Origin: Asterias rubens
Lineage: Eukaryota > Echinodermata > Asteroidea > Forcipulatida > Asteriidae
Length of the DNA: 64,000 nucleotides
Reading direction: 5' to 3'
Assembly: GCF_902459465.1 (NCBI RefSeq)
Contig: NC_047066.1
Span: forward strand, 14,511,047-14,575,046
In this document: positions 42,089-54,462 of the stretch, piece after piece
How the letters are laid out: each line of letters starts with the position of its first letter
Numbering within the stretch: the first letter of the stretch is position 1
Program-made: the position numbers and the translations under genes
Notes under the pieces: model-generated
Database searches by the model: none
Told to the model about the DNA's origin: nothing
Seen by the model: only the letters and a program-made list of their open reading frames with translations

Positions 42089-43349
42089 CTGTTGGTACAA
42101 AAAGGTAAATTCATTTTTTATTAATCTACTCATGTTTTCAGTCAGATGTTGTATCTTTCATTGTGTCAAATGACTTCAGGTGATTCAACTTGCACAAAAG
42201 ACCATGTGCTGGACCATGTTTTTTGCACGTATGTACAGTGCAGAATTTGTGCATTGTTCATGTTGAACACTACATTACAACACATATTGATATATTGCGC
42301 TCATGGCTGTATTGAGGTTGAGACTCAAAATTTAGTGCCCTCTTCTGGTACAAAAAGGCCTATAAATATAGTACTCCACTTGTTTGGAGAATTTGCTTAA
42401 CTGCCCTTTATAGATAGTTTTGCCCCTGGCAGTTGCTCAACTATTGACTGACCCTATTTAAAAAAAAATAATTAGTTGCAGACCTACCAAGTCTCACGCA
42501 TTAGGCGTGAGACTCACGCATTAGGCGTGAGACTCAAGAAAAGAAACAAGAAAATAATGCACAATCTTCAGAATGCACGCAGTTTTTCAGAATTATTAAC
42601 TTGAGCTGGCATGCAAACAGAGTGCAAATTTGAAGATTGCGCACGCTTTTTGCTCTATCAGATGATTCAGCCGACAATTCGGCAAAGCGCAAAACGTGAA
42701 TTGGGCACAAGTTTGTCTTAGCAAATTTCTTAGCAAATTCGTTGAGTGCGCTCCACGAGCCTAGACTCAACAGGCAGGGAGGTTCTAGAAGTGGTGAGCG
42801 GAAGATTCCGTTAAAACTCTTTTTTTTGGGGGGGGGGGGGTATCCCTGAAATAGCCCTTTTTATCTACAACATTATCTACTTACAACATTCCAACGATTC
42901 CCAGGAAATGAAACCTTGGGAAATTCCCCTGGAAGATTTGTAACCCCACCACCTCCCCATGTGTAGTTCAGCCATTTTCTCACGGAAATGCACACCCAAG
43001 GTGCAAAAACCTTGAGGGTTCTGGCTCTAACGTAACACCGCAAGGGGTTTTCCTTGGAAATTGCCTTACTTACTGGGTGTTTACAAGGGTGAGAAATTCG
43101 AGTATGAAAAGGCAAAATCAATTTTCTGGAATATAATTCATGTATTGTTTGAAAGACCTCTGTAAGAGATTTGTTCTGATAATTACTAAAGTTAAATGGA
43201 AAATCCACAACTACTTTTCATGCATGTAGCACTAGCAGTCAGTGGCTGTGTGTCAGTGTACCTTCGTCAATAATCACATGCAAACCATATTTTACAGGTA
43301 CATGGTATAAATAATTTTCCCTACAGTTCACGGTGTAACAAGTACTTAC
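42089..43349 (-). other. TRIM-B 5' intron
   Basis: 1261-bp intron: donor GTAAGTACT at 43349 and acceptor TTGTACCAACAG ending at 42089. It contains the doubled hairpin CTCACGCATTAGGCGTGAG (42493-42533) and a T/G homopolymer tract (42820-42840). Confidence 0.75.
42493..42533. repeat. Doubled hairpin CTCACGCATTAGGCGTGAG
   Basis: Two direct copies of a 19-nt perfect stem-loop (CTCACGC / GCGTGAG around ATTAG). The same motif is found in the TRIM-C intron near 53111-53152. Confidence 0.8.
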
Positions 43350-43525
43350 AATTCTTGGTGTTGTTTGATGTCTTTCTTCATAAATTCACCCAACAAATAA
43401 GATGTGACTTCTGTCTGGTGTTTTTAATATCCACACCCTATTTCCTTGTATGTGCGGGGTCTGTGCTGTATTGATTCATACAGTCCCTAGTGCACTCTGT
43501 AGCAGTTGGCATTATTGCTCTTCAC
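43350..43525 (-). other. TRIM-B 5' noncoding exon
   Basis: Ends AAGAATT|GTAAGTA. Homologous to 35782-35985 and 53967-54145. The transcription start is placed about 30 bp downstream of the TATA box by inference. Confidence 0.55.
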
Positions 43526-43550
43526 TCCTTGAAAAAAAAAAATCCCCTTT

Positions 43551-43574
43551 CTATTTATAGATCCAATGATGTCA
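43551..43574 (-). promoter_or_regulatory. TRIM-B core promoter
   Basis: Minus strand: TGACATCA, ATTGG (inverted CCAAT) and ATCTATAAATAG. This is a canonical TATA box just downstream of a CRE-like/CCAAT pair. The same module is at 36011 and 54170. Confidence 0.68.
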
Positions 43575-43825
43575 CCGTGAAGTGTGGTACATCATGTACA
43601 TTACAAGGCAAGACTTTAGGCCCTAACACCTCTACAGTGGACGTGTTCTATTTTAACGTACATGTAGTCGAAGATTTCAAACTGAGTGATTGGCCAAGTA
43701 AACATAATAACATGTTGCTCATCCCTGCTCTGTTGGATGCCGCCCTGGTTTAAAAAAACATATAATAATTAATAATCAATGAAATCATACACATTTTCAA
43801 TCTATCTTTTCTGCATTAAACCATA

Positions 43826-46604
43826 TCTATACTATTAAAAGCGTAACCCGCGCCATCTTGGATTGAAATTAGAAGGTCCAGTGGCATGGCATCCTTGTGG
43901 AAATCAACACAGTTGTGTGTATGGAATTCAACACGTTCGTGTCTTTTCAGACGTCGGGTTGCAAGTCTACAAAACCCTGACCCAAACTCCCACTTACGAG
44001 TCATATGATTGGAAGAAGTTTGGGCGGCGACCGTGTGTCAACCACTGGTCGATGTTGTTACCAGACTTCCTAGAAATCCTTCTGACAGGTGACTCATTGG
44101 ACAGTGTTTCGCAGATGGTTCTCCGGATTGGTTCACTCTTTGCCCCTTGCCCGCCCACCTGCCATTCGATCCGCCCTTTTTGGTCGAATACTTTTGTGTT
44201 GTACTAAGCATGGTTCTCCGGATTGGTTCATTCATTGCCACGCAGGGTCGAAGAGGCTGGGTGCCAGGACAAAACCGAAACAAATCTCACGAATTTGCAT
44301 TGCATGAATGAAGTAACTCACAGATTGATGTTTCGCTGGCGACCATGTGTCAACCACTGGTCGATGTTGTTACCAGACTTCCTAGAAATCCTTCTGCCAT
44401 GGTGACTCATTTGTTGAAAAGATTAAATGGATAATAATTATAAAAAAGCATTCACTTCCAAACGGCATGAGAATTATGGACAAGGATGGGATCAAACGGA
44501 AGCTATATAATTTCAAAACATTGGGTAGGGCTATAGGTTGGAAGGAGCCTGTAAGGTGTCTAAGGGAACTTTACAATTAATAACATTTTGGGGTTTGGGA
44601 GGGGGGGGGGCTTATACAAATAAAGTAAGCATGTCAAATAGAGCCCAACCTCTTCTTACATTCTGGTCAGTGTATTGTGAGTGGCGTGTTGTCTGGTTTT
44701 TAGACAGGCCACCTGTTGCTTGGTGAAGGAGGTCCCTGTGGGACCACTTTAGGTTGAAAGTGGGTGGCGACCTCGGACTTACAATAAATCTCCATACAGA
44801 AATTGCATTATTGATGCAAAACGTATCTTGCTGTTTTTAAACTATGGACACTATCTTTATAGAACAAATTATTTACAAGAAGAGAGTGTATACATTGTGA
44901 TTTTTTTCGTATAAGATTTGCCAGTAAACTCAAATGAGTACATGAGTACCGTTTTAGAATACGGTCTGTTCATGGAGGTATAGTGTTGCAGTTTCAGAGT
45001 TTATCCCATCACGGAAGTTTGTGAAAAACTTATACACGTACGTCAAAGGCTGTTTGGAAGCTGTAAAAAAAGAACTTTGCATTTGGCCAAAGTTGTGGAG
45101 CAAAACGACATTAAGTTTCCTTTTGAACAAGTCCATTCACAAAATTGGTTAGAGCAGTGTGTCGGTCAGGTCTCAGAATGTACATTTTGCCAAATCCATT
45201 TTGAAGCCTACTTTAGCAATCGTCCCGTCGTTTTTTTTACTGGAGATAATGTTAACAAAAGAGCCCTCATGCGGCTGAATGGGGTACATTTTTAGGAGTT
45301 TGTCTATTACAAAATTGACCATCACTGGACTTAACCAACCCTAAAAAATAACTTGACATCATGCTTTCTGAAATTGAAATAAGTTAGAGAAGTATTAAGG
45401 AGTGAGGACGAATTTACTGTTTTTATTTAGTTTGTACGATATAGGGTTCCAGAGATGGCATGTATGGAGGTTTGTTCCTATAGCAGCGTGAACATGAACG
45501 GTCAGAAATTGTGTTGTTAAAATTTTGCGAGATGCAATAAGCCCAAAGAGACAATAAACAATACACTTTTTTGACGTTCACGTTTAGTGCTCCCTTTTGG
45601 TGCAGCCTATTGACCAGAAAATTTACAGGACCAATTCAGATGAGAATAAACTAAAAAGAGGCCTACGCTCTTACCGCCCCCCCAAAAAAAAAAAAAAGAA
45701 AAAAAAAAAAAAAAAAAGCAATAGACAGATTAGATTTGTGGCACACAGCATGTTCCGAAAACTCGCTATCGTGGGACGTGACGCTCCATAAATCGCGATG
45801 AAGTATCGGGCCCAATATAGACTGGGTAAATTTTCAAAAGAAATCAACCCTGAAGGCAAATTGTGTTAATTTATGGCATAAAAGCTTTTAAGGGGTATTG
45901 AGGGGTGCTGAGCTCGAATTTGCTGTATGCCAAGCTAAAAAATGTCCCACAGTGCGTGCAAGCTTTATGCGCGAACGGCGGGTATTATAAACGGACAGCA
46001 CCCACGCATTGCTGCACTGCCTTTCACAGAATGGTTTAGTCCGACTCTGCCGCGGCTCGGCAGTTCGTCGATCTACATGTAGTAGGCTGGTGCGATGCAG
46101 CAGAAAAACAACAGTGAGTACCGAGCAGAAAATGTCATTTTTTGATGATGTTTTTTAATTTCACTTAACAAAAAGGAAATTCAAGCATTATGAATGTATA
46201 TTGAGTGTGTGGGGAAAGTTTTGGTAGTGTAGTACAAAAGAAACTTTAGTTATTGCTGGCTAACGGTCGTAAAACTTTCACCTATCAACGCTGATTTTAA
46301 AAACGTATAGCGTTAAGGTGGCACAAAATATTAGACCCCTATAAGGCTCACGGGGGAGCCTTATAGTTTCTCAGAAGTATGCATAGGGTACGTCGTCTAA
46401 CCCAATACGAGGTGGGCGCAGCCACTGCAAGTAGTGGCAGACGTGCGCAATAGCTTCATTTTGGGTTAGAATTATGCGCCATGCATAAATATTAAGAGAG
46501 GCGTATAACACCCTCACCCACATTACATTTCGTAATATTTGTGTAAAGGATTTTCATCATCTTGCGGGGTGCCGCGCGAAGCGCGAAGCGCGGCATCCTG
46601 CTAG
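43826..46604 (+). mobile_element. Non-autonomous Helitron-like element, copy in unit B
   Basis: 2779 bp starting TCTATACTATTAAAAGCG after an A and ending CTGCTAG before a T. The 3' end is preceded by the hairpin TGCCGCGC-GAAGCGCGAA-GCGCGGCA. TC start, CTAG end, a 3' hairpin and A/T insertion fit Helitrons. No Rep/helicase frame is present. An internal direct repeat (GTGTCAACCACTGGTCGATG) occurs at 44035 and 44347. Confidence 0.85.
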
Positions 46605-48139
46605 TATTTGTTATGGTGGAACATAGCATGGGGAGGGGCTTTGGGGGGGGGGGGCGTATTGCAATCAGCTGCAAAAGCATTTTGGGGATCATACATGTAT
46701 TCCTTTTTTTTTAAGCGATGATCAGTAAAAAAGAATTACCATTGAAATGGTCTCAATCAGCACTGAAAACATAAAAGTAGGGTCTAAAGAGCAGTTTCAT
46801 TTGCTGCAGCTACAACAACCTTAGGGCCTATTCAAATCTTGTATAAATCGTAGAGTTTTGGTGGTACTTTTTGTACGTGGAACTCCAAAGTGTTCGATTG
46901 CAAGAGTGTGGATGGACTTTTTTCAACGTTTGGGCTGCCCACCCTTCCTGGCCGTTCCCCTGGTCAAAGGGATCTGCTCCTCCTATAATCTAAAAAACCT
47001 GTTTTTTTTTAATGAAAATCAAAAGGGCAACTGTAGAGGACCGGACCTTCTCATGATCAATGGCTGGTCTCCTGTGCTATAGAATCCTCTGTATAATCAC
47101 ATTGACAACAACATCAACACCGCGTTCAGACTTGATCCTGCTAGGAGGATCAAAGGAGGATCTGATCTCAAAAGGGCGATCAAAGGGAGATCACCAGCTA
47201 TTGTGAACGTGATCAGGATCACGATCAGATCCTCCTTGTTGATCTCCCTTTATTGCTAGATCAAAGGGAGATCAGATCCTGTAAAGGCGATCAAAAAAAA
47301 AGTGTGAACACCGATCCAGATCAGATCCTGCAACTTAAGCTGCTCACATCCGGTGTGTCAGGTCGTTAAAAAAACTAGCGCACACAATCAATGACCTCGC
47401 ACAGTAACCTTTGCCGTCAGCTGAACTGAACTTCCATTTATCTATGCGAGATCAATGCGAGATCACACTCAAGTGTGAACGCGGAGTGGGGATCCCTGCA
47501 CAAAAATGCTTGATCTCGCTTTCGGGATCTGATCCTCCTTGGATTCTTGTAGGAGGATCAAGTGTAAACGCAGTAAAAGTCGCTTCGGACCTTCGAGGGT
47601 AAATTTGATAAATATCTGTTCGAGAGACCTGTACAAATATCATATGAGGTTGTTAATCTGGACTGATAAATTTCTGGACTGTTTAATCTCACCATTCTAT
47701 CAATAGCCAAAGCAGGTTTCCACGAATGCAGACGAAAACTTCAAACTTAAAAAAAAATAAATGTTACTAACAGGGGCTACAGGACAATCTCAATATTTTA
47801 ACTTTTACCCTTTTTTGGCCAAATAGACTTTGAGTGTTTCGGAGAAAACATTTTTTACCATATTTTTACTTGAGGTAAGAGACTCGTTATATTTTTTCTG
47901 TTTCCTATGGACTCCATTTAATAGAAAAATGTAATAACTATATTTCAGAGCATCCTGTAGCCCCTCTTTAATAAATTTGCAATTGTCATAGAGTCTTGTT
48001 CCGATTAAATAATAACAATTATCATAGTGTTTGATGGACAAGAAAAATCTTGTATCCGTTTAGGTTTAGGTTTACACTGTGAACATTTATTTACAATCTC
48101 ATTGGATACATTCAATATGCTGATGCTGCACAAAGTGCA
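46605..48139. repeat. Tandem-unit 5' flank, copy in unit B
   Basis: Unique-to-unit intergenic DNA that matches 57273-58790 almost base for base. It contains the GATC-rich MITE. No gene seen. Confidence 0.7.
47119..47574. mobile_element. GATC-rich MITE, copy in unit B
   Basis: 456 bp with inverted ends ACCGCGTTCAGACTTGATCC...GGATCAAGTGTAAACGCAGT. The interior holds well over twenty GATC tetramers and many small inverted pairs (GGGAGATCA / TGATCTCCC). The superfamily is unclear because I cannot see a target duplication. Confidence 0.75.
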
Positions 48140-50709
48140 GTAGTGCAGCACTCACAGGCTTTCAAGTGTGTTGTTACCTTATGTTCCTGCTTTACAACGC
48201 ACACAGAACAAACTTTCAAAGGTCAAAAATTATGATCCCTCTTCTGTTATGGTAAGTATCTCATACCATGTACCATCACAATGACCCCTGTATGTGGGGA
48301 TGTTGTACTAGCAGTGAATGGGACCTGGCTATAGCAGTCATGTTGTTTCTTCAGTACAGTAATTCAAGTAATAATTTGCTCAAGATCTGCTCTAAAGTCA
48401 ATTGCTCTTTGTTCAACCTAAAATCATTCATAGAACTATTGATAGTACTAGAATATACATGTTCTGTTTATTTGAGTGTTTTTATGAATGGCAGCTTTGT
48501 ACAATGTTTCACGTTAAGAATGACAAACACCAGCAAGCTCATAGTGAAGTGTGCTACCAGCTAGGACCAGTACATAAAGCTGCTTAATGTACAACCAGTA
48601 GCTGAGTATAACAAACATGGTCACCAATAAGGTGTCCAGCCAAAATACCATGTCATGGGAGTACCCTGTTATTAGACTGGTATTCTATTTAATCTTTAAG
48701 AAATCTTTTCTGCTCAAGCAACTCCATGAAACTGGGCCCAGTCTTCATGTAAGACACACTGGTGTGGAAGCAAAGTAGCTGCTTCTATTCCATTGCAAGT
48801 GTACAGTACTCTTTAGTGAGTATGGTCATTATAGTACAGGACATAAATTGTACACTTTAACAGGAGTGCCACCTACGTAACCTGTGGGCCCAACTGGAGC
48901 TATTCAGGAGTAAATATTGCTTTTAAAAAGTCTTCTGCTTAAAACAAAAAAAACGTAGACTTTGACAGGAGTGCCACCTACGTAACCAGGGCCCAACTGG
49001 ATCTATTCAAGAGTAAATAGTACTTTTAAAAATTCTTCTGCTTAACAACAAAAATCAGCAGTGTACGAATCACAGATGGTACATGTAGAATACATGGTAT
49101 GATTGGATTTAATCTTTGTTTGTTATATTTTTATTGTGCTTGCCTCTTTTTTTAGGGCTGAAGCAGCTCTATGAAATTGGGCCCAAGATCCAAACCAGAC
49201 TCCAATAGTACCAGAGCCTCAGTTCAATGTTCTATAAACCACTCAGCCAGCTTTAAAACTAATCAAATACATTCAAAACTTTTAATTTCCATTTACACAA
49301 GATACTTTTGTTTTAAAAAGCTTTTAAAATGAAAGCATTATTCTATACAAGTGAGAGCATAACTGATGATGTGTTCATCTAAACTAACCAGCAAAATAGA
49401 AAATAAAAAAAAAGTAGTAAAAATAAATTAACAATAATCATTAGTTTACTTGAACAGTGGTGAGTACATTGTCTGATTTCAGTTGACAGGCATTAAAAAT
49501 TAATGTGACCTTATTGAACAACAGTGCCCTCTAATGCATGTAAATGCAACTACATTTCAACCTGTTCATTTCATACATTTATTTTGCAATTTACACACAG
49601 TAACTGTCTTTTAGTTTAAAAAGCTTAGTAAAACAATAAAGCAATTTTATATACATCTGGGAGCTAGCAGATGAAAGTGATGAAGTGTTTGTGTTAATTT
49701 ACAAGCAAAATGGAAAATATAAGAATAGTAGTAAAAGAAAATAACAATAATCGTCAGTTTATTTAAACGGTGGTGAGTACATTGTTTGATTCCATTTGAC
49801 AGGCATTAGAATTAAGAAAGCAATGCAACCAAGATGCAACAAGGTTATTTTTGAGTATTTGTTGTTCCACATTCCATCTTATCTTAACGTGATTCTGTAC
49901 CAAATTTGGATGTCACATGGAAGTGGAACACCTTTTTTTGTATCCCTTTTTCTTTTTTCTTTTTTCTTTTTTTTCTTCACATAAACAGTAATTTAGGCGA
50001 TTTACAATATTTTGTTGTGAAGCATCGTATCGTACATAATGCCATATTGCCTCCTTTGCCTTTGGCTTCAGACATTTCAGATTGTGGATGCTCTTCAAGG
50101 ATATATTTAGGTTTAGGAAATTAATTATCCAGATATTCTGATGAATCAAATATAAGGTGTCAAAAATGTTCACTTCCAACAATAATACTTTTACAAGTGT
50201 ACAAAACAGATTGACCAGCAGGGCAGGAAGACTTAACAATAAACAGATTGTCCAGATGACGCCCATAAACCCCTCTTTCTTTTACTGTACACTTAATCCT
50301 ATTATCTGTGTCTTTGCTTTGGAATAGTTGGTTTCAATGAGTCTTCCTTGAAATTTTAAACAGTGCATCTCTGACAACCTTGTATTTCAACAAATAGTTT
50401 GAGGCTTGACATTTCGACTCTAGCAGGAGTCTTCCTCAGAGGCTAAATGACAACACAACAAATATAAACCTTGTAATCCTGTACAACATACAGTGTCTCA
50501 AAGTTATTTCAATCACGTTGTTTACCCATTGACATTGTATGTTATTGTTAAAAATGTGACTACTGCAACAAGTCTCCTAATTAGGTAGGAGCCAGCAAAT
50601 TGCTACATTTACAATATCATGAACTAGTGTAATGTGTACGTTATGATATAATTAGATCAGTTGTTTTGTTTTTATAGTTCACTTTCGCATGTTAAGTGAG
50701 GTACTATTC
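48140..50709. repeat. Tandem-unit 3' flank, copy in unit C
   Basis: Second copy of 37321-40109. It has a local tandem duplication of ~105 bp at 48855-49047 (AGGAGTGCCACCTACGTAACC twice) that the other units lack. No gene. Confidence 0.75.
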
Positions 50710-52668
50710 TCACTGGAAAACAACTTGGAAGATGTTTACTGATGTCTGTGCTTCTACTACAAGATTGCCAGATGGTGTGAATGTGATGTCATAGGCATCA
50801 CCACAATCCTCAATGACACATCCAATGTACTTGCCATCAGAACTGTACTGACATATTCTATTGTTTTGTGTTGTCCCATTATATTGAGCAACAAAGATAC
50901 TTCCATCTTTATCACAGCAAATACCCCAGGAATCTTCAGACTGATTAATATCTACTGAGAACACCTTTCCACCCTGATAATCAACTGAGTGTAAATGTGT
51001 AAGATCACCTCTACTGCTGTAGATAATCCTCTCCTTGTATAAAGTCAAATAGTCTACCTGTACTGGAGTAGAGAATGTTCTGATGAGTGATCCATCAGGG
51101 TTGTAGAGTGAGATCTTCTGCCCTTCTGAATAACCCACTGCTATGAGATTGTTTTCATCCAATGCATGGCATGATGGGGAGAAGTCTTTGACACTTAGTT
51201 TGAACTGATGATGGGGCTTATATTTCCTGTTAAAGACCTTGACTTCTAGATTGTCAATCACATACAGGTGATCATTATTGCCCACAGTGAGTGCTGATGG
51301 TTCAGAAAGACCTTTTAGTTTTAATCTTTGTGGGCAGTGAGTAGACTGTGATGTGTTTGCTGCTACTTGAGGTTTTAATGCAAACAATGCATTGTGGTCT
51401 ATATCTAATACTACTATTTCATTGTCGGAGAAAGCTGTAACAAACCTTTCCGTCTGAAATTGCGTGAAGCCAAATCGACTGAAACTTTCTTTCAGTTTCC
51501 ACTTTTGTTTTGTATGGATTGTTTCATGTTCCTTGGCCTGAGCCTCTGCTTTAGCTTGTTGCTCATCTTCCAGCACCAGTCTTCCCACTGACCTTTCACC
51601 TTCTTCAAACTCAAGAAAGGAAAGCCTGTCAGACACAATCTCACCTTGTATCTTAGTAAGTTCATCAAGATTGTTTACAAGTTTCAGCTTGAAATCCAGA
51701 ATCTCATGAGAGCTTGCTTGGGTCATGAACTGATTCACTTCATCCAGCTTGTGCTCTACCTGGGTCACTTCTTTTGTGTTGGTTGCCTCTGCAGTTACAA
51801 ATGTCTGAACTCTGTCTTTGTAAACACTCTCTGCCTCTTGCTTCAGCTGCTTTTCCTCTTCGGTGATCTTTGCTCTCTCCTTGACAGCCTTCTGGGAGAT
51901 TTTCATATTGGTTTCAGCATATGAAGATTCCAGTTTCTTGCAAGACTCACTAGCTTGTTCCATGGCAGTTTGAATATCAGCCTTGCATTTCTCAGCTTTT
52001 GCAACCAGCTCTGCGACTTCCTGTTTGCATTTGTCTAAAGCCTCAGGTATGCCGATGGGGTCATGTGTTTGGTTTGCATGATCAAGAATGGTACAAGTTG
52101 TGCATTCTAACTTCTGGCATGTGTTGCAGTAGATGTTGAGAGTCTGATCACTGTGCTTGCCACACTTTGGAATGTACTCCCTGATTTTACTGCGGTAGGT
52201 TACTACACCTGATTGCAGTTGAGCAAGTGAGTAGATTTTATGTGATTCCAAAATAGCCATATGCTGATGTGCTTGTTGACATTCATGACAAATAAAATGT
52301 TCACAGTCAATACATCTGGAAACAGCCGTATGATCTCTTTTACAGGCTTGACATTTGACCTCTGACCCATGACCCTCAATAAGTTGCTCCTGAACAGTAA
52401 ACTCATCCACCAGGGCATTGAGTTTAAAGTCCTTAGGTAGACTGTCAACCTTGTTGTCTTCTAGTGTTGTTTTCTTTCTGCACAGAGGACACAGTAGGAT
52501 GGAGTTGTTAGGATCTTGTTGGTGAAGCTCCTTGAGGCATGTGAAGCAGAAGCTGTGTAGACAGTCTAGCATTGTTGGATTGATGAAGCGATTGGTGCAT
52601 ATTGGACATTCTAGATGATCCTTACTGATCTTATCAAGCACTGAATGGACTGTGATACGGGCAGCCAT
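50710..52668 (-). CDS. TRIM56/TRIM2-like E3 ubiquitin ligase, gene C
   Basis: Intact 652-residue paralogue, closest to gene B. RING identical to A and B. B-box 1 reads CQACKRDHTAVSRCIDCEHF with AHQHMAILESHKIY. B-box 2 keeps all ligands (TILDHANQTH). The propeller has its own loop variants (KYKPHHQFKL, TPVQVDYLTLY, QYNGTTQNNRICQY with a three-residue insertion relative to B) and ends IFQVVFQ. Coding exon boundaries and 5' structure are as in B. Confidence 0.93.
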   Translation of the reverse strand: MAARITVHSVLDKISKDHLECPICTNRFINPTMLDCLHSFCFTCLKELHQQDPNNSILLCPLCRKKTTLEDNKVDSLPKDFKLNALVDEFTVQEQLIEGHGSEVKCQACKRDHTAVSRCIDCEHFICHECQQAHQHMAILESHKIYSLAQLQSGVVTYRSKIREYIPKCGKHSDQTLNIYCNTCQKLECTTCTILDHANQTHDPIGIPEALDKCKQEVAELVAKAEKCKADIQTAMEQASESCKKLESSYAETNMKISQKAVKERAKITEEEKQLKQEAESVYKDRVQTFVTAEATNTKEVTQVEHKLDEVNQFMTQASSHEILDFKLKLVNNLDELTKIQGEIVSDRLSFLEFEEGERSVGRLVLEDEQQAKAEAQAKEHETIHTKQKWKLKESFSRFGFTQFQTERFVTAFSDNEIVVLDIDHNALFALKPQVAANTSQSTHCPQRLKLKGLSEPSALTVGNNDHLYVIDNLEVKVFNRKYKPHHQFKLSVKDFSPSCHALDENNLIAVGYSEGQKISLYNPDGSLIRTFSTPVQVDYLTLYKERIIYSSRGDLTHLHSVDYQGGKVFSVDINQSEDSWGICCDKDGSIFVAQYNGTTQNNRICQYSSDGKYIGCVIEDCGDAYDITFTPSGNLVVEAQTSVNIFQVVFQ

Positions 52669-52697
52669 CTTTGACTTTAGCTTGTTACAATCTTTCC

Positions 52698-53966
52698 CTG
52701 TTGGTACAAAAAGGTTAATTCATTTTTGATTAACCTACTCATGTTTTCAGTCAGATGTTGTATCTTTCATTGTGTCAAATGACTTCAGGTGACTCAACTT
52801 GCACAAAAGACAATGTGCTGGACCATGTTTTTTGCATGTATGTATAGTGCATAATTTGTGCATTGTTCATGTTGAACACTACATTACAACACATATTAAT
52901 ATATTGCGCTCATGGCTGTGTTGAGGTTGAGACTCAAAATTTAGTGCCCTCTTCTGGTACAAAAAGGCCTATAAATATAGTACTCCACTTGTTTGGAGAA
53001 TTTGCTTAACTGCCCTTTATATATAGTTTTGCCCCTGGCAGTTGCTCAACTATTGACTGACCCTATTTAAAAGAAAAATTAGTTGCAGACCTACCAAGTC
53101 TCACATGTCTCACTCATTAGGCGTGAGACTCACGCATTAGGCGTGAGACTCAAGAAAAGAAACAAGAAAATAATGCACAATCTTCAGAATGCTCGCAGTT
53201 TTTCAGAATTATTAACTTGAGCTGGCATGCGAACAGAGTGCAAATTTGAAGATTGCGCACGCTTTTTGCTCTATCAGATGATTCATCCGACAATTCGGCA
53301 AAGCGCAAAACGTGAATTGTGCACAAGTTTGTCGGATTCCTTAGCAAATTTGTTGAGTGCGCTCCACGAGCCTAGACTCAACAGGCAGGGAGGTTCTAGA
53401 AGTGGTGAGCGGAAGATTCCATTAAAACTCTTTTTTTTTTTTTGGGGGGGGGGGGGTATCCCTGAAATAGCCCTTTTTATCTAAAACATTATCTACTAAC
53501 AACATTCCAACGATTCCCAGGAAATGAAACCTTGGGAAATTCCCCTGGAAGATTTGTAACCCCACAACCTCCCCATGTGTATATTCAGCCATTTTCTCAC
53601 GGAAATGCACACCCAAGGTGCAAAAACCTTGAGAGTTCTTGCTCTAACGAAACACCGCAGGGGGTTTTCCTTGGAAACTGCCTTACTTACTGGGTGTTTA
53701 CAAGGGTGAGAAATTCAAGTATGAAAAGGCAAAATCAATTTTCTGGAATATAATTAATGTATTGTTTGAAAGACCTCTGTAAAAGATTTGTTCTGATAAT
53801 TACTAAAGTTAAATGGAAAATCCACAACTACTTTTCATGCATGTAGCACTAGCAGTCAGTGGCTGTGTGTCAGTGTACCTTCGTTAACAATCACATGCAA
53901 ACCATATTTTACAGGTACATGGTATAAATAATTTTCCCTACAGTTCACGGACTAACAAGTACTTAC
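52698..53966 (-). other. TRIM-C 5' intron
   Basis: Donor GTAAGTAC at 53966 and acceptor CCAACAG at 52698. Nearly identical to the TRIM-B intron, including the hairpin pair and T/G tract. Confidence 0.75.
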
Positions 53967-54145
53967 AGTTCTTGGTGTTGTTTGAGGTCTTTCTTCATAA
54001 ATTCACCCAACAAATAAGACGTGACTTATGTCTGGTGTTTTTAATATCCACACCCTCCTGTTCCTTGTATGTGCTGGGTCTGTGCTGTATTGATTCATAC
54101 AGTCCCTAGTGCACTCTGTAGCAGTTGGCATTATTGCTCATCACT
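53967..54145 (-). other. TRIM-C 5' noncoding exon
   Basis: Ends AAGAACT|GTAAGTA, homologous to the B exon. Confidence 0.55.
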
Positions 54146-54169
54146 CCTTGAAAAAAACAAATCCCCTTT

Positions 54170-54193
54170 CTATTTATAGATCCAATGATGTCA
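54170..54193 (-). promoter_or_regulatory. TRIM-C core promoter
   Basis: Same TGACATCA / ATTGG / ATCTATAAATAG module as gene B. Confidence 0.68.
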
Positions 54194-54462
54194 CCGTGAA
54201 GTGTGGTACCAATTACATTACAAGGCATGATGATGTACATGTAGACTTTAGGCCCTACACCTCTACAGTGGACGTGTTCTATTTTAACATACATGTAGTC
54301 GAAGATTTCAAACTGAGTGATTGGCCAAGTAAACATAATAACATGTTGCTCATCCCTGCTCTGTTGGATGCCGCCCTGGTTTAAAAAAATATATATATAT
54401 AATAATAAATAATCAATGAAATCATACACACTTTCAATCTATCTTTTCTGCATTAAACCATA

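Noticed and set aside
43490..43753. Plus-strand frame (also 54109-54384) over the TRIM promoter
   Set aside because: It spans the TATA/CCAAT module and the start of the noncoding exon, and differs between units by frame-changing indels.
43863..44405. Overlapping frames within the Helitron (also in unit C)
   Set aside because: No Rep, helicase or zinc-finger motif. The frames come from GC-rich direct repeats.
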